Shown: positions 15,948 through 25,012 of the stretch, piece after piece
Layout: each line of letters opens with the position of its first letter
How positions within the stretch are numbered: position 1 is the stretch's first letter
Origin: Bifidobacterium asteroides DSM 20089
Lineage (GTDB): Bacteria; Actinomycetota; Actinomycetes; Actinomycetales; Bifidobacteriaceae
Direction of reading: 5' to 3'
Assembly: GCF_002715865.1 (NCBI RefSeq)
Contig: NZ_CP017696.1
Location: 124,001 to 188,000 of the forward strand
DNA: 64,000 bases
The notes under the pieces: model-generated
Seen by the model: the letters and a program-made list of their open reading frames with translations, nothing else
What the model was told of the DNA's origin: nothing
Databases searched by the model: none
Made by a program: the position numbers and the translations under genes

Positions 15948-17405
15948 CTACTTGATCTGGTCCATGGAAAGGCCAAGGGCCTCGGCCACACGCTGGCCGT
16001 AGTCGGGGTCGGCCTGGTAGAACTGCCTGGTCTCAAGGATCTGGATTTCCTGGTCATCAACGGATCCCAGGTTGTTCTTGATGGTCTGGATCAGGCGGTC
16101 CTTCTCCTCCGGGCTCATCAGCCTGTAGAGACGGCCGGCCGCGGAGTAGTAGTCCTTGTCATAGGGGCGGGAGTACTCGGTTTGCCCCTGGACGGCATCG
16201 CCGTGCATACGGGCATCGTTATCCTCCACGGGGCCGCCCTTGCTGTTGGGCTCGTAGTTGACTGATCCGTCCTGCCCCTGGGACATGAACCCATCCCGCT
16301 CGTAGTTGTGGACCTCGTTGACCGGTCGGTTGATGGGCAGCTGTTCGTAGTTGGCGCCCAGACGGTAACGCTCTGCGTCCTTGTATCCGAACAGGCGGCC
16401 CTGCAGCAGCTTGTCGGGCGAGGGCTCGATGCCGGGAACGAAGTTGGCGGGGGAGAAGGCCGCCTCCTCCACATCGTCAAAATAGTTGGTCGGGTTGGTG
16501 TCCAGCACGAACTCGCCTATTTCAATGCGCGGATAGTCCTTCTTGGAGACCACCTTGGTCACGTCGAAGATATCGTCCTTATAGTCCAGGCCCTCCTGAT
16601 AGGGCAGGATCTGTACGCAGACCTTCCACTTCGGGTAGTCGCCCCGGTCGATGGCATCGTAGAGATCGTGCAGGAGGAAGTCCGTGTCCTCGGAGGCGAC
16701 CTTGGCGGCGGTCTCGTCGGTCATGTTCTTCACGCCCTGCTCGCTCAGGAAGTGGTACTTGACCCAGAACTGCTCGCCCTTGGCATTGACCCACTTGAAG
16801 GTGTGGCTTCCGTAGCCGTTCATGTTCCGATAGCTGGCCGGGTTGCCCCTGTCGCCCATCAGGTAGGTCACCTGATGCACAGACTCTGGTGAGTGCGACC
16901 AGAAGTCCCACTGCATCTCCTGGCTGCGCAGGTGGGTGGCCGGGTCGCGCTTCTGCGAGTGGATGAAGTCGGGGAACTTCAGGGGGTCGTTGACGAAGAA
17001 TACTGGGGTGTTGTTGCCCACTACGTCATAGTTGCCCTCCTGCGTGTAGAAGCGCAGGGCGAAGCCGCGGACGTCGCGCAGGGTGTCGGGATAGCCGGAT
17101 TCACCGGCCACCTGGGAGAAGCGCAACAGGATGGGCGTGGTCTTGCCGGCTCCGTTGAATACGTCGGCCTTGGTGTAGGCGCTCATGTCCTTGGTCAAGG
17201 TGAAGCTTCCCTTGGCTCCGGCCCCCTTGGCGTGTACTACGCGCTCTGGGATGCGCTCGCGGTTGAAGTGGGCCAGCTTTTCGAGGAGCTGGTAGTCCTG
17301 CATGAGGATGGGCCCGCGGGTCCCCGCCGTCTGGCTATGGTTGTTGTCTGCCCAGGGCTGCCCTTCGTTGGTGGTGAGTTTGTCGTTCATGTCTGCTCGA
17401 TTCAT
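15948..17405 (-). CDS. katA: Haem catalase (small-subunit, clade 3 type)
   Basis: 485 residues, matching the length of small-subunit monofunctional catalases. The distal His lies in [12 protein letters not shown] (H58), the distal Asn in [20 protein letters not shown] (N131), and the haem-ligand Tyr in [14 protein letters not shown] (about residue 345). It converts hydrogen peroxide to water and oxygen in the cytoplasm. Starts at 17405 or 17390 are both possible; neither has a strong ribosome site. It lies between the sugar porter and the Mn2+ importer on the same strand, but gaps and a terminator suggest its own promoter. Catalase is rare in bifidobacteria. Confidence 0.97.
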   Translation of the reverse strand: MNRADMNDKLTTNEGQPWADNNHSQTAGTRGPILMQDYQLLEKLAHFNRERIPERVVHAKGAGAKGSFTLTKDMSAYTKADVFNGAGKTTPILLRFSQVAGESGYPDTLRDVRGFALRFYTQEGNYDVVGNNTPVFFVNDPLKFPDFIHSQKRDPATHLRSQEMQWDFWSHSPESVHQVTYLMGDRGNPASYRNMNGYGSHTFKWVNAKGEQFWVKYHFLSEQGVKNMTDETAAKVASEDTDFLLHDLYDAIDRGDYPKWKVCVQILPYQEGLDYKDDIFDVTKVVSKKDYPRIEIGEFVLDTNPTNYFDDVEEAAFSPANFVPGIEPSPDKLLQGRLFGYKDAERYRLGANYEQLPINRPVNEVHNYERDGFMSQGQDGSVNYEPNSKGGPVEDNDARMHGDAVQGQTEYSRPYDKDYYSAAGRLYRLMSPEEKDRLIQTIKNNLGSVDDQEIQILETRQFYQADPDYGQRVAEALGLSMDQIK

Positions 17406-17585
17406 CTGACATCTTTGATTTTTGCGATTGACGGTCCCATGCGAGCCAGGTCCGCGACCTTACTCCTGGTTAACCGCTCGATCGCTGATAGCAAGACCCT
17501 TGATAAAATCCTGCTATCATCCACCGTATCTGACAGGCAACGGAGTTGGTGGATATGCGCGCTGAGCGAGAGTCAGATATCTCAC
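17404..17585 (-). promoter_or_regulatory. Catalase upstream region with repeated ATCTGACA motifs
   Basis: The element GTCAGATATCTCAC at 17572-17585 is symmetric in 12 of 14 positions around AGATATCT. TATCTGACA recurs at 17527-17535 and ATCTGACAT at 17404-17412, overlapping the start codon. A separate inverted repeat TGATAGCA/TGCTATCA lies at 17486-17493 and 17512-17519. These are candidates for the operator of a peroxide- or metal-responsive regulator. Confidence 0.45.
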
Positions 17586-17649
17586 TAATCAAGCCAGTGC
17601 TTTATGAACCCTAAGGGTGATGGGTCTGATGCAGAAAGAATTATAGGAA

Positions 17650-17692
17650 AGCCGCCGGCACTGCCTCATTCATTCGGCAAACGGCGGCGGCT
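17650..17692 (-). terminator. mntH: Terminator-like hairpin downstream of mntH
   Basis: On the minus strand AGCCGCCG pairs with CGGCGGCT (17685-17692 with 17650-17657), with an inner TGCC/GGCA stem, followed by TTTCCTATAATTC. It starts about 20 bases past the mntH stop and should separate mntH from the catalase gene. Confidence 0.6.
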
Positions 17693-17711
17693 CTCATCAG
17701 GGCATTGGCGC

Positions 17712-19154
17712 TCAGAGCATCTGTATCAGTTCGCCCACATCCTGGATGACCAGTTGGAGGTTGAGCCCGGTCAGGACGGCTACGACAATCCAGGCCAGGA
17801 AGACCATCCATCGAGGGTTGGCGTACTTGCCCATGATCTTCTTGGAGGAGGTGAACCAGACCAAGGGGATCATGGATATGGGCAGGGCCACGCACAGGAA
17901 GACCTGGGAGTAAACCAGCAGGCTATCCAGGGCGGACTCCTTGCCGCCGAAGGCTATGGTGCAGATAAGCACGGGGATGATGGAGATTACACGGGTGACC
18001 AGCCTGCGCAGCCAGAGAGGAATCCTCATGCGGATGAAGCCCTCCATGACGATCTGCCCGGTCAGGGTGCCGGTGATGGTCGAGTTCTGACCTGAGGCCA
18101 GCAGGGCTACGGCGAAGAGGGTTGAGAGCAGTCCGGAGGCGACCGGCCCGGCGATGGTCTTGTCGCCAAGGGCGTTGTAGAGGGCCGTGAAGGTATCCAG
18201 CCCCTCGCCATGTCCGAAGAACATGGCCGCACCCAGCACCAGCAGCAGGCAGTTGACTACGAAGGCGGCGGACAGCTGGATGTTGGAATCCCAGGTGGCG
18301 AAGCGGACCGCGTTGGCAACCTGACGGTCATCGCTTCGGTCGAAGTCGCGGGTCTGGACGATGGATGAGTGCAGGTAGAGGTTGTGGGGCATGACCGTGG
18401 CGCCCACGATGCCCAGAGCCATGGTCAGCTGGCCGTTGCCCAGGATGGCCTTGTCGGGGATGAAGCCGCGGAAGACCGCGGGCAGGTCGGGTCTTGCCAG
18501 GAAGACCTCGTAGAGAAAGACCGCCATGATGACCAGGATCAGTGTGGCCACGATGGCCTCGATGCGTCTGAAGCCGATCTTGGTCAGCAGCAGGAGGATG
18601 AGCACATCCAGGACGGTCAGCGTTACGCCTAGGATCAGCGGAATGCCGAAGAGCAGCTTCAGGGCGATGGCTCCGCCGATCACCTCCGCGATGTCGGTGG
18701 CCATCACAGCCAGCTCCGTACAGATCCAGAGGGCGAAGCTGAGCCGACGGCTGGTGTGCTGGCGGGTGGCCTGCGCCAGATCCAGACCGGTCACGATTCC
18801 CAGCTTGGCCGACATGTACTGTAGCATCATGGCGATCAGGCTGGAGATGAGGATGACGCTCATGAGTAGGTAGCCGTACTGGGCGCCGCCGCCGATGGAG
18901 GTGATCCAGTTGCCTGGGTCCATGTAGCCGACTGCCACCAGAGCGCCAGGGCCGGAGAAAGCTGCCAGGTTCTTCCAGAAGGAGGATGTCGAGTTGGGCA
19001 CGGAGACCGTGGCGTTGATCTCCTCCAGGGAGCGTCCGTTGGCCGTTTCGATGATGGGATGGGATTGGTGCTGCCGACCGGATGGCGGATTCCTGACTTC
19101 GGATCCGGCTGGACTGGCGGACCCTGAAGCGGGTCGGGTCTTAGTGTTCGGCAT
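17712..19154 (-). CDS. mntH: Nramp-family Mn2+/Fe2+ importer
   Basis: 480 residues. DPGN at 79-82 in the first helix and [10 protein letters not shown] in helix 6 are the metal-binding motifs of Nramp transporters; about 11 helices follow an unusually long hydrophilic N-terminus of some 55 residues. It imports Mn2+ (or Fe2+) with protons, supporting peroxide resistance beside the catalase. ATG 19154 follows AAGGAAGGTGAC. It is divergent from a DtxR/MntR regulator, with a perfect palindrome in the shared region. Confidence 0.95.
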   Translation of the reverse strand: MPNTKTRPASGSASPAGSEVRNPPSGRQHQSHPIIETANGRSLEEINATVSVPNSTSSFWKNLAAFSGPGALVAVGYMDPGNWITSIGGGAQYGYLLMSVILISSLIAMMLQYMSAKLGIVTGLDLAQATRQHTSRRLSFALWICTELAVMATDIAEVIGGAIALKLLFGIPLILGVTLTVLDVLILLLLTKIGFRRIEAIVATLILVIMAVFLYEVFLARPDLPAVFRGFIPDKAILGNGQLTMALGIVGATVMPHNLYLHSSIVQTRDFDRSDDRQVANAVRFATWDSNIQLSAAFVVNCLLLVLGAAMFFGHGEGLDTFTALYNALGDKTIAGPVASGLLSTLFAVALLASGQNSTITGTLTGQIVMEGFIRMRIPLWLRRLVTRVISIIPVLICTIAFGGKESALDSLLVYSQVFLCVALPISMIPLVWFTSSKKIMGKYANPRWMVFLAWIVVAVLTGLNLQLVIQDVGELIQML

Positions 19155-19199
19155 GTCACCTTCCTTGTTTCTGGACCTTGGCGGTCGTACGGCTGGCTA

Positions 19200-19223
19200 T
19201 AGACTTCGACCCTTCGAAGTCTA
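19200..19223. promoter_or_regulatory. Perfect 24-base palindrome, probable Mn-responsive operator
   Basis: Arms TAGACTTCGA and TCGAAGTCTA are exact inverted copies around CCCT. The site lies 46 bases upstream of mntH and 107-130 bases upstream of the regulator gene, where a -10-like TATAGC overlaps it on the mntH strand. Its size fits a dimeric DtxR/MntR repressor. Confidence 0.75.
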
Positions 19224-19329
19224 ATGGCGCTTGACGAAGAATACCAGAGGTGATCTGTGACAATGTCGAAATATGCCTGCTGGGTTACCTGCGGGTCGTG
19301 CCATGGAGCTGTGCTATAGACTGTGGAAC

Positions 19330-20031
19330 ATGGGAATTGCCGAACTGTCCTCCAGCGCCCAGGATTATCTCAAGGTCATCTGGGATCTTCAGGAATGGGA
19401 CAAGGGGCCTGTCCAGCCCACTGCGGTGGCCGACAGGACGGGCATGAAACAGTCGACGGTATCAGGCGCGCTGGGCCGTCTGGTCGATGCCGGTCTGGTC
19501 ACCCACAGGCCTTACGGCAAGGTCGAGCTGACCGAGACCGGTCGTCGCTACGCGGTCACCATGGTCCGGCGCCACAGACTGCTGGAGACCTTTCTGGTGC
19601 AGGTCCTCGGTTACGGCTGGGATGAGGTGCATGAGGAGGCTGACAGCCTTGAGCACGCCGTCTCCGATAAAATGATCGACCGCATTGACGACTATCTGGG
19701 ACACCCCACAGCTGATCCACATGGTGATCTCATACCCTCGGCCGCAGGGAATCTCCCCCCTATGCCCACAACTACAAGGCCCCTTTCAGAAGTATCCTCC
19801 GGTTCGAAGGTACGTGTGCAACGAGTCAGCGATGAGGATCCACGAATACTGCGCACGCTCGGCAATTACCATATAGGACCTGGCTGTCTGGTGTGGGTGG
19901 AAAGTCGGCAGGCTGATGATGAATTAGCCATAAGTCGGACGGATATGCGTTCCACAACCAGCTCCACTTCCGGGGACTTCCTAGTGCTGTCCAAAGAAGA
20001 GGCCGCACTGATTCAGGTCAGTCTTGACTGA
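19330..20031 (+). CDS. DtxR/MntR-family metal-dependent regulator
   Basis: 233 residues from ATG 19330. The N-terminal winged helix reads SSAQDYLKVIWDLQEWDKGPVQPTAVADRTGMKQSTVSGALGRLVDAGLV; the dimerisation/metal domain contains RRHRLLETFLVQVLGYGWDEVHEEADSLEHAVSDKMIDRID, with the conserved Glu/His metal ligands; an SH3-like C-terminal domain starts near residue 155. With Mn2+ or Fe2+ bound it would repress mntH. The start has no ribosome site but a TATAGAC box lies 8-14 bases upstream, so the transcript may be leaderless; a longer start at 19273 is also open. Confidence 0.9.
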   Translation: MGIAELSSSAQDYLKVIWDLQEWDKGPVQPTAVADRTGMKQSTVSGALGRLVDAGLVTHRPYGKVELTETGRRYAVTMVRRHRLLETFLVQVLGYGWDEVHEEADSLEHAVSDKMIDRIDDYLGHPTADPHGDLIPSAAGNLPPMPTTTRPLSEVSSGSKVRVQRVSDEDPRILRTLGNYHIGPGCLVWVESRQADDELAISRTDMRSTTSSTSGDFLVLSKEEAALIQVSLD

Positions 20032-20276
20032 GCAAAGAACCACTCGGTGATTTGTCGTACTGAACAGCGTTACTGTTCACTGAGGTCGGCCTCGTGCTGT
20101 CTGTGCGCTATGCGAGTAAATAGCCATCGGGTTATTGCTGGAGATATTTCAGGAGTTCTTCGTGAGTTGGATCCGTCTGTAATTTTCTGCGATACAGCAT
20201 GATGAGTGCATGACTGTAGCGACTTTATTGGATAAATAACATATAGCGAAGTGTGGTGTGAGTATTTCTTGGGATT
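20032..20276. other. Intergenic region with a small hairpin
   Basis: The perfect repeat TGAACAG-CGTTA-CTGTTCA (20061-20079) follows the regulator stop by 29 bases and may end its transcript. The rest is AT-rich and should contain the promoter of the polysaccharide cluster. No gene is seen. Confidence 0.45.
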
Positions 20277-22043
20277 ATGAAACTTATGGGTAATAGCGAG
20301 TTACATATCAGAACTGCGTACCACGCTCAAGTTACTATTAACCACATGCAGAAGCTATTTGAAACCGGACCTGATATCTGGAAGCAACTTAATGGCTTGA
20401 GCAAACGGCAGTGTCGTTTGATTATTTCCGCAGTCAACTACCATTCATTGATGCAGCCCAACCGAGAACTCCTCTATCGGATCTACATGGGTGAGGACTG
20501 GCAGTATCCCCGCTTAACCGATACCTCGACCCTGAATGGTTCGCTGACCAAGGATGCTGGTCTTAAACCAATGATCGAGTTCAAAGCCAGGTCCGTATCC
20601 AAACCCAAGACGGCCTTCACGCCTCATTACTTTGACCTGCATCATCAGATAGTCGACTGGAATGAGCGCTACATACTTTTGACTCCGGACGATGCTACGG
20701 ATATGACGGTCAAGAGTCGGCATCTATCATCCCGACTGCCTATGCGAAACCAGATTTACAATTACTGTGAGTTCCATTTCCCTCTGCTGTTCGATCAAAT
20801 ACGTGAACTGCTCAGGAAGATTCGTGAAAAGGCGAGCTATAAAGATATTAGGGTATATCATCCTGAATCAATTAACGAGTTGTTCGCTCATAAGGCCATA
20901 CATCACCCCTATCAGCCTGTTGAACCGAGCCAACCGGATTCCTCGGCTCCCAAAGCTGTAATCATAGCCATGCATTGGCTACAGCCCGGAGGAGCTGAGC
21001 GTTGGGCCATGGAAACAGTGGCTCTTGCCCGTAAGGCAGGGTTCTTGCCCATCGTCATTACCAATAATGACAGTCATCAACCTTGGATTGTAAGTAAGGA
21101 CTTGGATGATGCCCTCGTCATTAATCTAACCTTTCCGGCACAAGAAAGCATTGGCGACGTACCGCTGCTCAGGGCATTGTTTGAGCAATACAATATTCGC
21201 GGAGTTATGATTCATCACAATCAGTGGATGTACGACCGTCTCTGGTGGATTAAGCGGTATTATCCGAGTACGTTCATTGTTGATTCTCTGCATATTCTTG
21301 AATACCACGATCGGGGTGGGTACCCGAACCAAAGCGTGAGCCGCGACCCATATATTGATTTGCACCATGTCATTTCACCCCAGTTGCAAAATTGGTTGGT
21401 AAATCGTCATGGAATAGCAGAGGAAAAAGTGGTCATGGCACCTTTGGTCGGTCTAACCGCCGACCAAATGCATCCGAGGTATAAGGATCGGGTGCAGCGG
21501 GATGTCTTCCACGTGGCCTTCGTAGGGAGAATGACCAGGCAGAAGCGACCTGAGGCTTTTATCAACGTTGCCAGAACACTAGAACGTCATCATCCCGGCT
21601 GTTTCCGATTCATCATGCACGGCAGTGGCGATATGGATTCGGAAGTGTCCAAGCTTCTCAAGAAGTACGGCCTGGATAATGCCGTAGAGCGCCGTGATGT
21701 CTCTCGGCCGGTTTCCGAAACTTATGATTGGGCAGATGCCCTGCTCGTTACTTCGATTAACGAAGGCATTACCCTTACGACCATTGAGGCCATCAGTCGG
21801 GGTATGCCTGTGTTGAGCGCCGATGTCGGCTCACAGTCGACCTTGGTTCCATCTCAGGGGCTGTTGCCACGACAATCGCTGGAGCTGGTCAGGCAGGCTG
21901 ATCGATCCCTGCGACGGATGGATGATAGTGAAGAGGACCGCAGGCGGTTGTGGGAGGTTGAGCTGGAAAGGCTCCAGGAGTTTTCGAGGAAGGAATCAGC
22001 TGACTCCTTCTTCACGCGAATGTTGGGAGAATGGGCAAAGTGA
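20277..22043 (+). CDS. Family 4 glycosyltransferase with N-terminal extension
   Basis: 588 residues. The first 225 residues are a helical, Tyr/His-rich domain I do not recognise. The GT-B part starts at AVIIAMHWLQPGGAERWAMETVALARKAGF, and VAFVGRMTRQKRPEAFINVARTL with SINEGITLTTIEAISRGMPVLSADVGSQ is the family 4 sugar-nucleotide site (the E-x7-E motif in EGITLTTIE). It probably transfers a sugar to a lipid-linked glycan at the cytoplasmic face. The next gene starts in its stop codon. Codon use and base composition are AT-richer than the housekeeping genes, suggesting transfer. Confidence 0.85.
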   Translation: MKLMGNSELHIRTAYHAQVTINHMQKLFETGPDIWKQLNGLSKRQCRLIISAVNYHSLMQPNRELLYRIYMGEDWQYPRLTDTSTLNGSLTKDAGLKPMIEFKARSVSKPKTAFTPHYFDLHHQIVDWNERYILLTPDDATDMTVKSRHLSSRLPMRNQIYNYCEFHFPLLFDQIRELLRKIREKASYKDIRVYHPESINELFAHKAIHHPYQPVEPSQPDSSAPKAVIIAMHWLQPGGAERWAMETVALARKAGFLPIVITNNDSHQPWIVSKDLDDALVINLTFPAQESIGDVPLLRALFEQYNIRGVMIHHNQWMYDRLWWIKRYYPSTFIVDSLHILEYHDRGGYPNQSVSRDPYIDLHHVISPQLQNWLVNRHGIAEEKVVMAPLVGLTADQMHPRYKDRVQRDVFHVAFVGRMTRQKRPEAFINVARTLERHHPGCFRFIMHGSGDMDSEVSKLLKKYGLDNAVERRDVSRPVSETYDWADALLVTSINEGITLTTIEAISRGMPVLSADVGSQSTLVPSQGLLPRQSLELVRQADRSLRRMDDSEEDRRRLWEVELERLQEFSRKESADSFFTRMLGEWAK

Positions 22044-22975
22044 TAAATACTCCAGTTAACCAGCAGAATGTGGCCGCCGTTGTTGTCACTTTCAACCGTC
22101 TTGCGAAATTGAAGAAGGTACTTGCCTCCTTGGAGGCGCAGACCCTTCTGCCCAAGGCCCTGATCATCGTAGACAATGCTTCGACGGACGGGACAGCGGA
22201 TTACTTGGATGAATATAAGAATTCATTTCCGCTAGAGGGCAGGACAGAACTTCGTATTGTCACTCTGGCGGAAAATGTCGGTGGGGCTGGTGGTTTCTCT
22301 GCGGGTATGCGCGAGGGATACCGAATGGGTGCGGATTACGTCTGGATTTTCGATGACGATGGCTATCCCGCCCCGGATGCCTTGGAGAAATTGCTTCAGG
22401 GATATGAGCGTGCCGCTACGGCCTTCAGCCCAGATATTCCCTTTGCGTGCTCCTTAATCAAATATATTGACGGAACCATCTCGGAAATGAACAATCCTGA
22501 GCCAACCTGGGATTGGGGCAGGCTCCGGGCTATGGGGCTTAGGGATCTTGTGCTGATCAATCAGGCATCTTTTGTATCGGTACTCATACCACGTTGGGTC
22601 ATGGAGGCTTACGGTCTGCCCTACAAGGAGTACTTCATCTGGTTTGACGATGCCGAATATACACGGCGCATCAGTGGAGACTGCCCCGGAGTTCAGGTTC
22701 TCGATAGCGTAGTGGTGCATGATATGGGCGAGAACAAGGGAGTCAATTTCTCGATGATCAATGAGAAGAATGCCTGGAAATTCGCCTATGGTATTCGCAA
22801 TCAGGGATCTTATAGATTGCATCACAAGAGTCTGGTGCATTATTTGCTCTTCTGCGCCCAGGTTAGGTATGCCATGCGCTCTGGGGGAGTTGATAAGAAG
22901 TTGCGTTGTCAAATGTACAAGAAGATGGTCGAAGCAATACGGTTCAACCCTTCGATTGATTATCCGCAACTATAA
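22040..22975 (+). CDS. Family 2 glycosyltransferase (galactofuranosyl/rhamnosyl-transferase-like)
   Basis: About 311 residues. VVVTFNRLAKLKKVL, IIVDNASTDGTADYL, GGAGGFSAGMREG and WIFDDDGYP give the GT2 fold and DDD metal site; EYFIWFDDAEYTRRI is the catalytic acidic region of GlfT-like enzymes. GTG 22040 overlaps the TGA of the preceding gene and is spaced properly from GGGAGA; an ATG at 22031 is too close to that site. It is a paralogue of the gene at 930. Donor and acceptor unknown. Confidence 0.87.
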   Translation: MINTPVNQQNVAAVVVTFNRLAKLKKVLASLEAQTLLPKALIIVDNASTDGTADYLDEYKNSFPLEGRTELRIVTLAENVGGAGGFSAGMREGYRMGADYVWIFDDDGYPAPDALEKLLQGYERAATAFSPDIPFACSLIKYIDGTISEMNNPEPTWDWGRLRAMGLRDLVLINQASFVSVLIPRWVMEAYGLPYKEYFIWFDDAEYTRRISGDCPGVQVLDSVVVHDMGENKGVNFSMINEKNAWKFAYGIRNQGSYRLHHKSLVHYLLFCAQVRYAMRSGGVDKKLRCQMYKKMVEAIRFNPSIDYPQL

Positions 22976-22995
22976 GCGGTCCAGAGGGGATTTAC

Positions 22996-25008
22996 ATGGC
23001 TTTGGTGGAGGAAAGAGCGCGATTCGGCAAAACGCGATGTCTTTTGTCTGTGGGCATTGGAATCCTTGCGGCCCAATCCCTGACGTTTAGGAACGTGGAT
23101 TCTTCGGCTTTCGATAATTTCGGCAATCTGGCGGCACTAGGCTTAGACTCCATTGCCCAGGTTGGCCAGGTGGGTTCTGCCGCACTTGCCGTGGGAATAG
23201 GGTTTTTATTTTACAAACTTTATCCTGAATTTGAAAAAGCAGAAAGGCGGAATCGTCTAACGGCTTCCATCGTTGCCTGCTTTTTGGCTTTCACTGTTGT
23301 TCTCCCTCGGCTAATGAAGCAGGCAATCACGCCTTTTAACTCCTATCCAAACTATTTGGGCGGTGTACCTCGATGGCAAGAACCTATTTTTTGGTTGGTG
23401 GCACTTGTTCAAGTGTTGTCTATAGGTTCCGCACTTGCTGTCGGCATTTGTTGGTTAATGCACAAGGCGGCTGATTTAGGTGAATACGGAAAACCCGAGG
23501 ATGGGGATGCCATTACTACTCCAGGGCACGACAGTATCTGGGGAAGAGGGGCCCGACTATTTGATGGTGCATCTGGTCATTTGGTTTTAGCCACTGTTGC
23601 CATGGTCCTTTGTTGGACACCAATGCTAATAATCCAGGGGCCCGCGAAACTTGGCCTTGACACTATGGTCCAATTGATCCAGTTTCGTACCGATCATGTC
23701 TGGGATCCCATAATGATGGTTGAATTGCCAGGGTATGCGGGACAGGATCATCATCCTTTTGCGGATACCTACTTGTATGGGTTTTTTGATGAGCTTGGAT
23801 TGTGGCTTGGCCATGAGATTCTCGGCTTTTGCATTCTGATTGTGCTGCAAAGTATTGCAACCGCATTTGCTCTTGTGGTGTCTTTCATCTGGCTTAGAAA
23901 GCGCACTAATCTTCCGGACTCCTGTGTCTGCATCTGCTGGTGTCTAGCGGCTTTTTTGCCGGCCTTCCCCATGTATATGAGTACGATTGTCAAGGACTCG
24001 ACCTGGATTCCAATCTTTTTGTTGTGGCTTGTCGCTTTTTTTGAAGCTCTCTATCGATGCGGCAATCATCAAGTAATCGGTTGGAAACTGGTGACGTGCC
24101 TGATAGTGCTGGGCGTGCTTTCTGGACTAACTAAAAAAACTGGTATTTACGTCACAACCCTGTCGCTCTTGCTGCTAATTATTTTTCTAAGAAAACAAAT
24201 CATTTCCTTGTTTCTGTCTATGTTAGTTCCAGCTGTGCTGGTGATGGGATTTGTGCCGATGGTGGTCCTTCCTGCCTTGGACATCGCACCTGGAGGGCCT
24301 CAGGAGGCACTTTCTGTTCCTATTCAGCAGCTGTCGAAAGTAGCAATGGTCCATAAAGATGAATTGTCCGAATCTGACCGACAGGCAATCGATAAAGTTG
24401 TGGACATTAAACGTATGGAGCCGCAATGGAGGGACAGCTCAGCCGATTACGCCAAGCATTATGGGTACAAGATAAATTCGAGCTCTGAAGACAGGATGCA
24501 ATTTATCAAGACTTGGGTCCGGCTTTTCTTCCATTACCCCAAGGATTACATTGCCGCAGTACCGTACTTGGTAGATTCATTTGTTTTTGGGGATACCTAT
24601 TATTACAGCGGTCCTGTGCGTTGTGGTTGGTGGGAGGCCGGTGGCTATAAGATACTTCCGGGGTACTCTGAATGCAAGCCCAGTTATACGCAGGAAAAGA
24701 TCGGCATTCCATTAAATGATGCTTTGAATAAGCTACCCCCATTCTCCTTCCTGGGCAGTGAAGCTTTATATACGGTATGGCTGCCTCTGATGGCTATGGC
24801 GCTTGTTGTGGCGAACAAACGGTACCGGAACATGCTGTATCTAATTCCCAGCGTTGTGAACTGGTGCAGTCTGTTGCTATTGGCTGCGAGTAGTTCCAGA
24901 TATTCGCTCTGTTTCCTTTTCATGTTTGCGCTGACGATTGCAGTGCCATTCGTCAAAGTGGAACGTCATGAGTTGCATCTTGAGCATGCAGCACCAGCTA
25001 AAAGATGA
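22996..25008 (+). CDS. Polytopic membrane protein, DUF6020 type
   Basis: 670 residues with some 12 or more helices. Between early helices lie LDTMVQLIQF and GQDHHPFADTYLYG, and further on KDSTWIPIFLLWL, the D...Q...HHP...KD layout of DUF6020 proteins, which I take to be GT-C-like glycosyltransferases or polymerases. A large extracytoplasmic loop (about residues 440-580) contains many charged and Tyr residues. It follows the GT2 gene by 20 bases in the same direction. It could be the polymerase of the polysaccharide made here; that is inference. Confidence 0.75.
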   Translation: MALVEERARFGKTRCLLSVGIGILAAQSLTFRNVDSSAFDNFGNLAALGLDSIAQVGQVGSAALAVGIGFLFYKLYPEFEKAERRNRLTASIVACFLAFTVVLPRLMKQAITPFNSYPNYLGGVPRWQEPIFWLVALVQVLSIGSALAVGICWLMHKAADLGEYGKPEDGDAITTPGHDSIWGRGARLFDGASGHLVLATVAMVLCWTPMLIIQGPAKLGLDTMVQLIQFRTDHVWDPIMMVELPGYAGQDHHPFADTYLYGFFDELGLWLGHEILGFCILIVLQSIATAFALVVSFIWLRKRTNLPDSCVCICWCLAAFLPAFPMYMSTIVKDSTWIPIFLLWLVAFFEALYRCGNHQVIGWKLVTCLIVLGVLSGLTKKTGIYVTTLSLLLLIIFLRKQIISLFLSMLVPAVLVMGFVPMVVLPALDIAPGGPQEALSVPIQQLSKVAMVHKDELSESDRQAIDKVVDIKRMEPQWRDSSADYAKHYGYKINSSSEDRMQFIKTWVRLFFHYPKDYIAAVPYLVDSFVFGDTYYYSGPVRCGWWEAGGYKILPGYSECKPSYTQEKIGIPLNDALNKLPPFSFLGSEALYTVWLPLMAMALVVANKRYRNMLYLIPSVVNWCSLLLLAASSSRYSLCFLFMFALTIAVPFVKVERHELHLEHAAPAKR

Positions 25009-25012
25009 CCTA

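Noticed and set aside
16308-17588. Long plus-strand open frames opposite the catalase gene
   Set aside because: They are antisense shadows of katA with low-complexity Val/Gly/Leu products.
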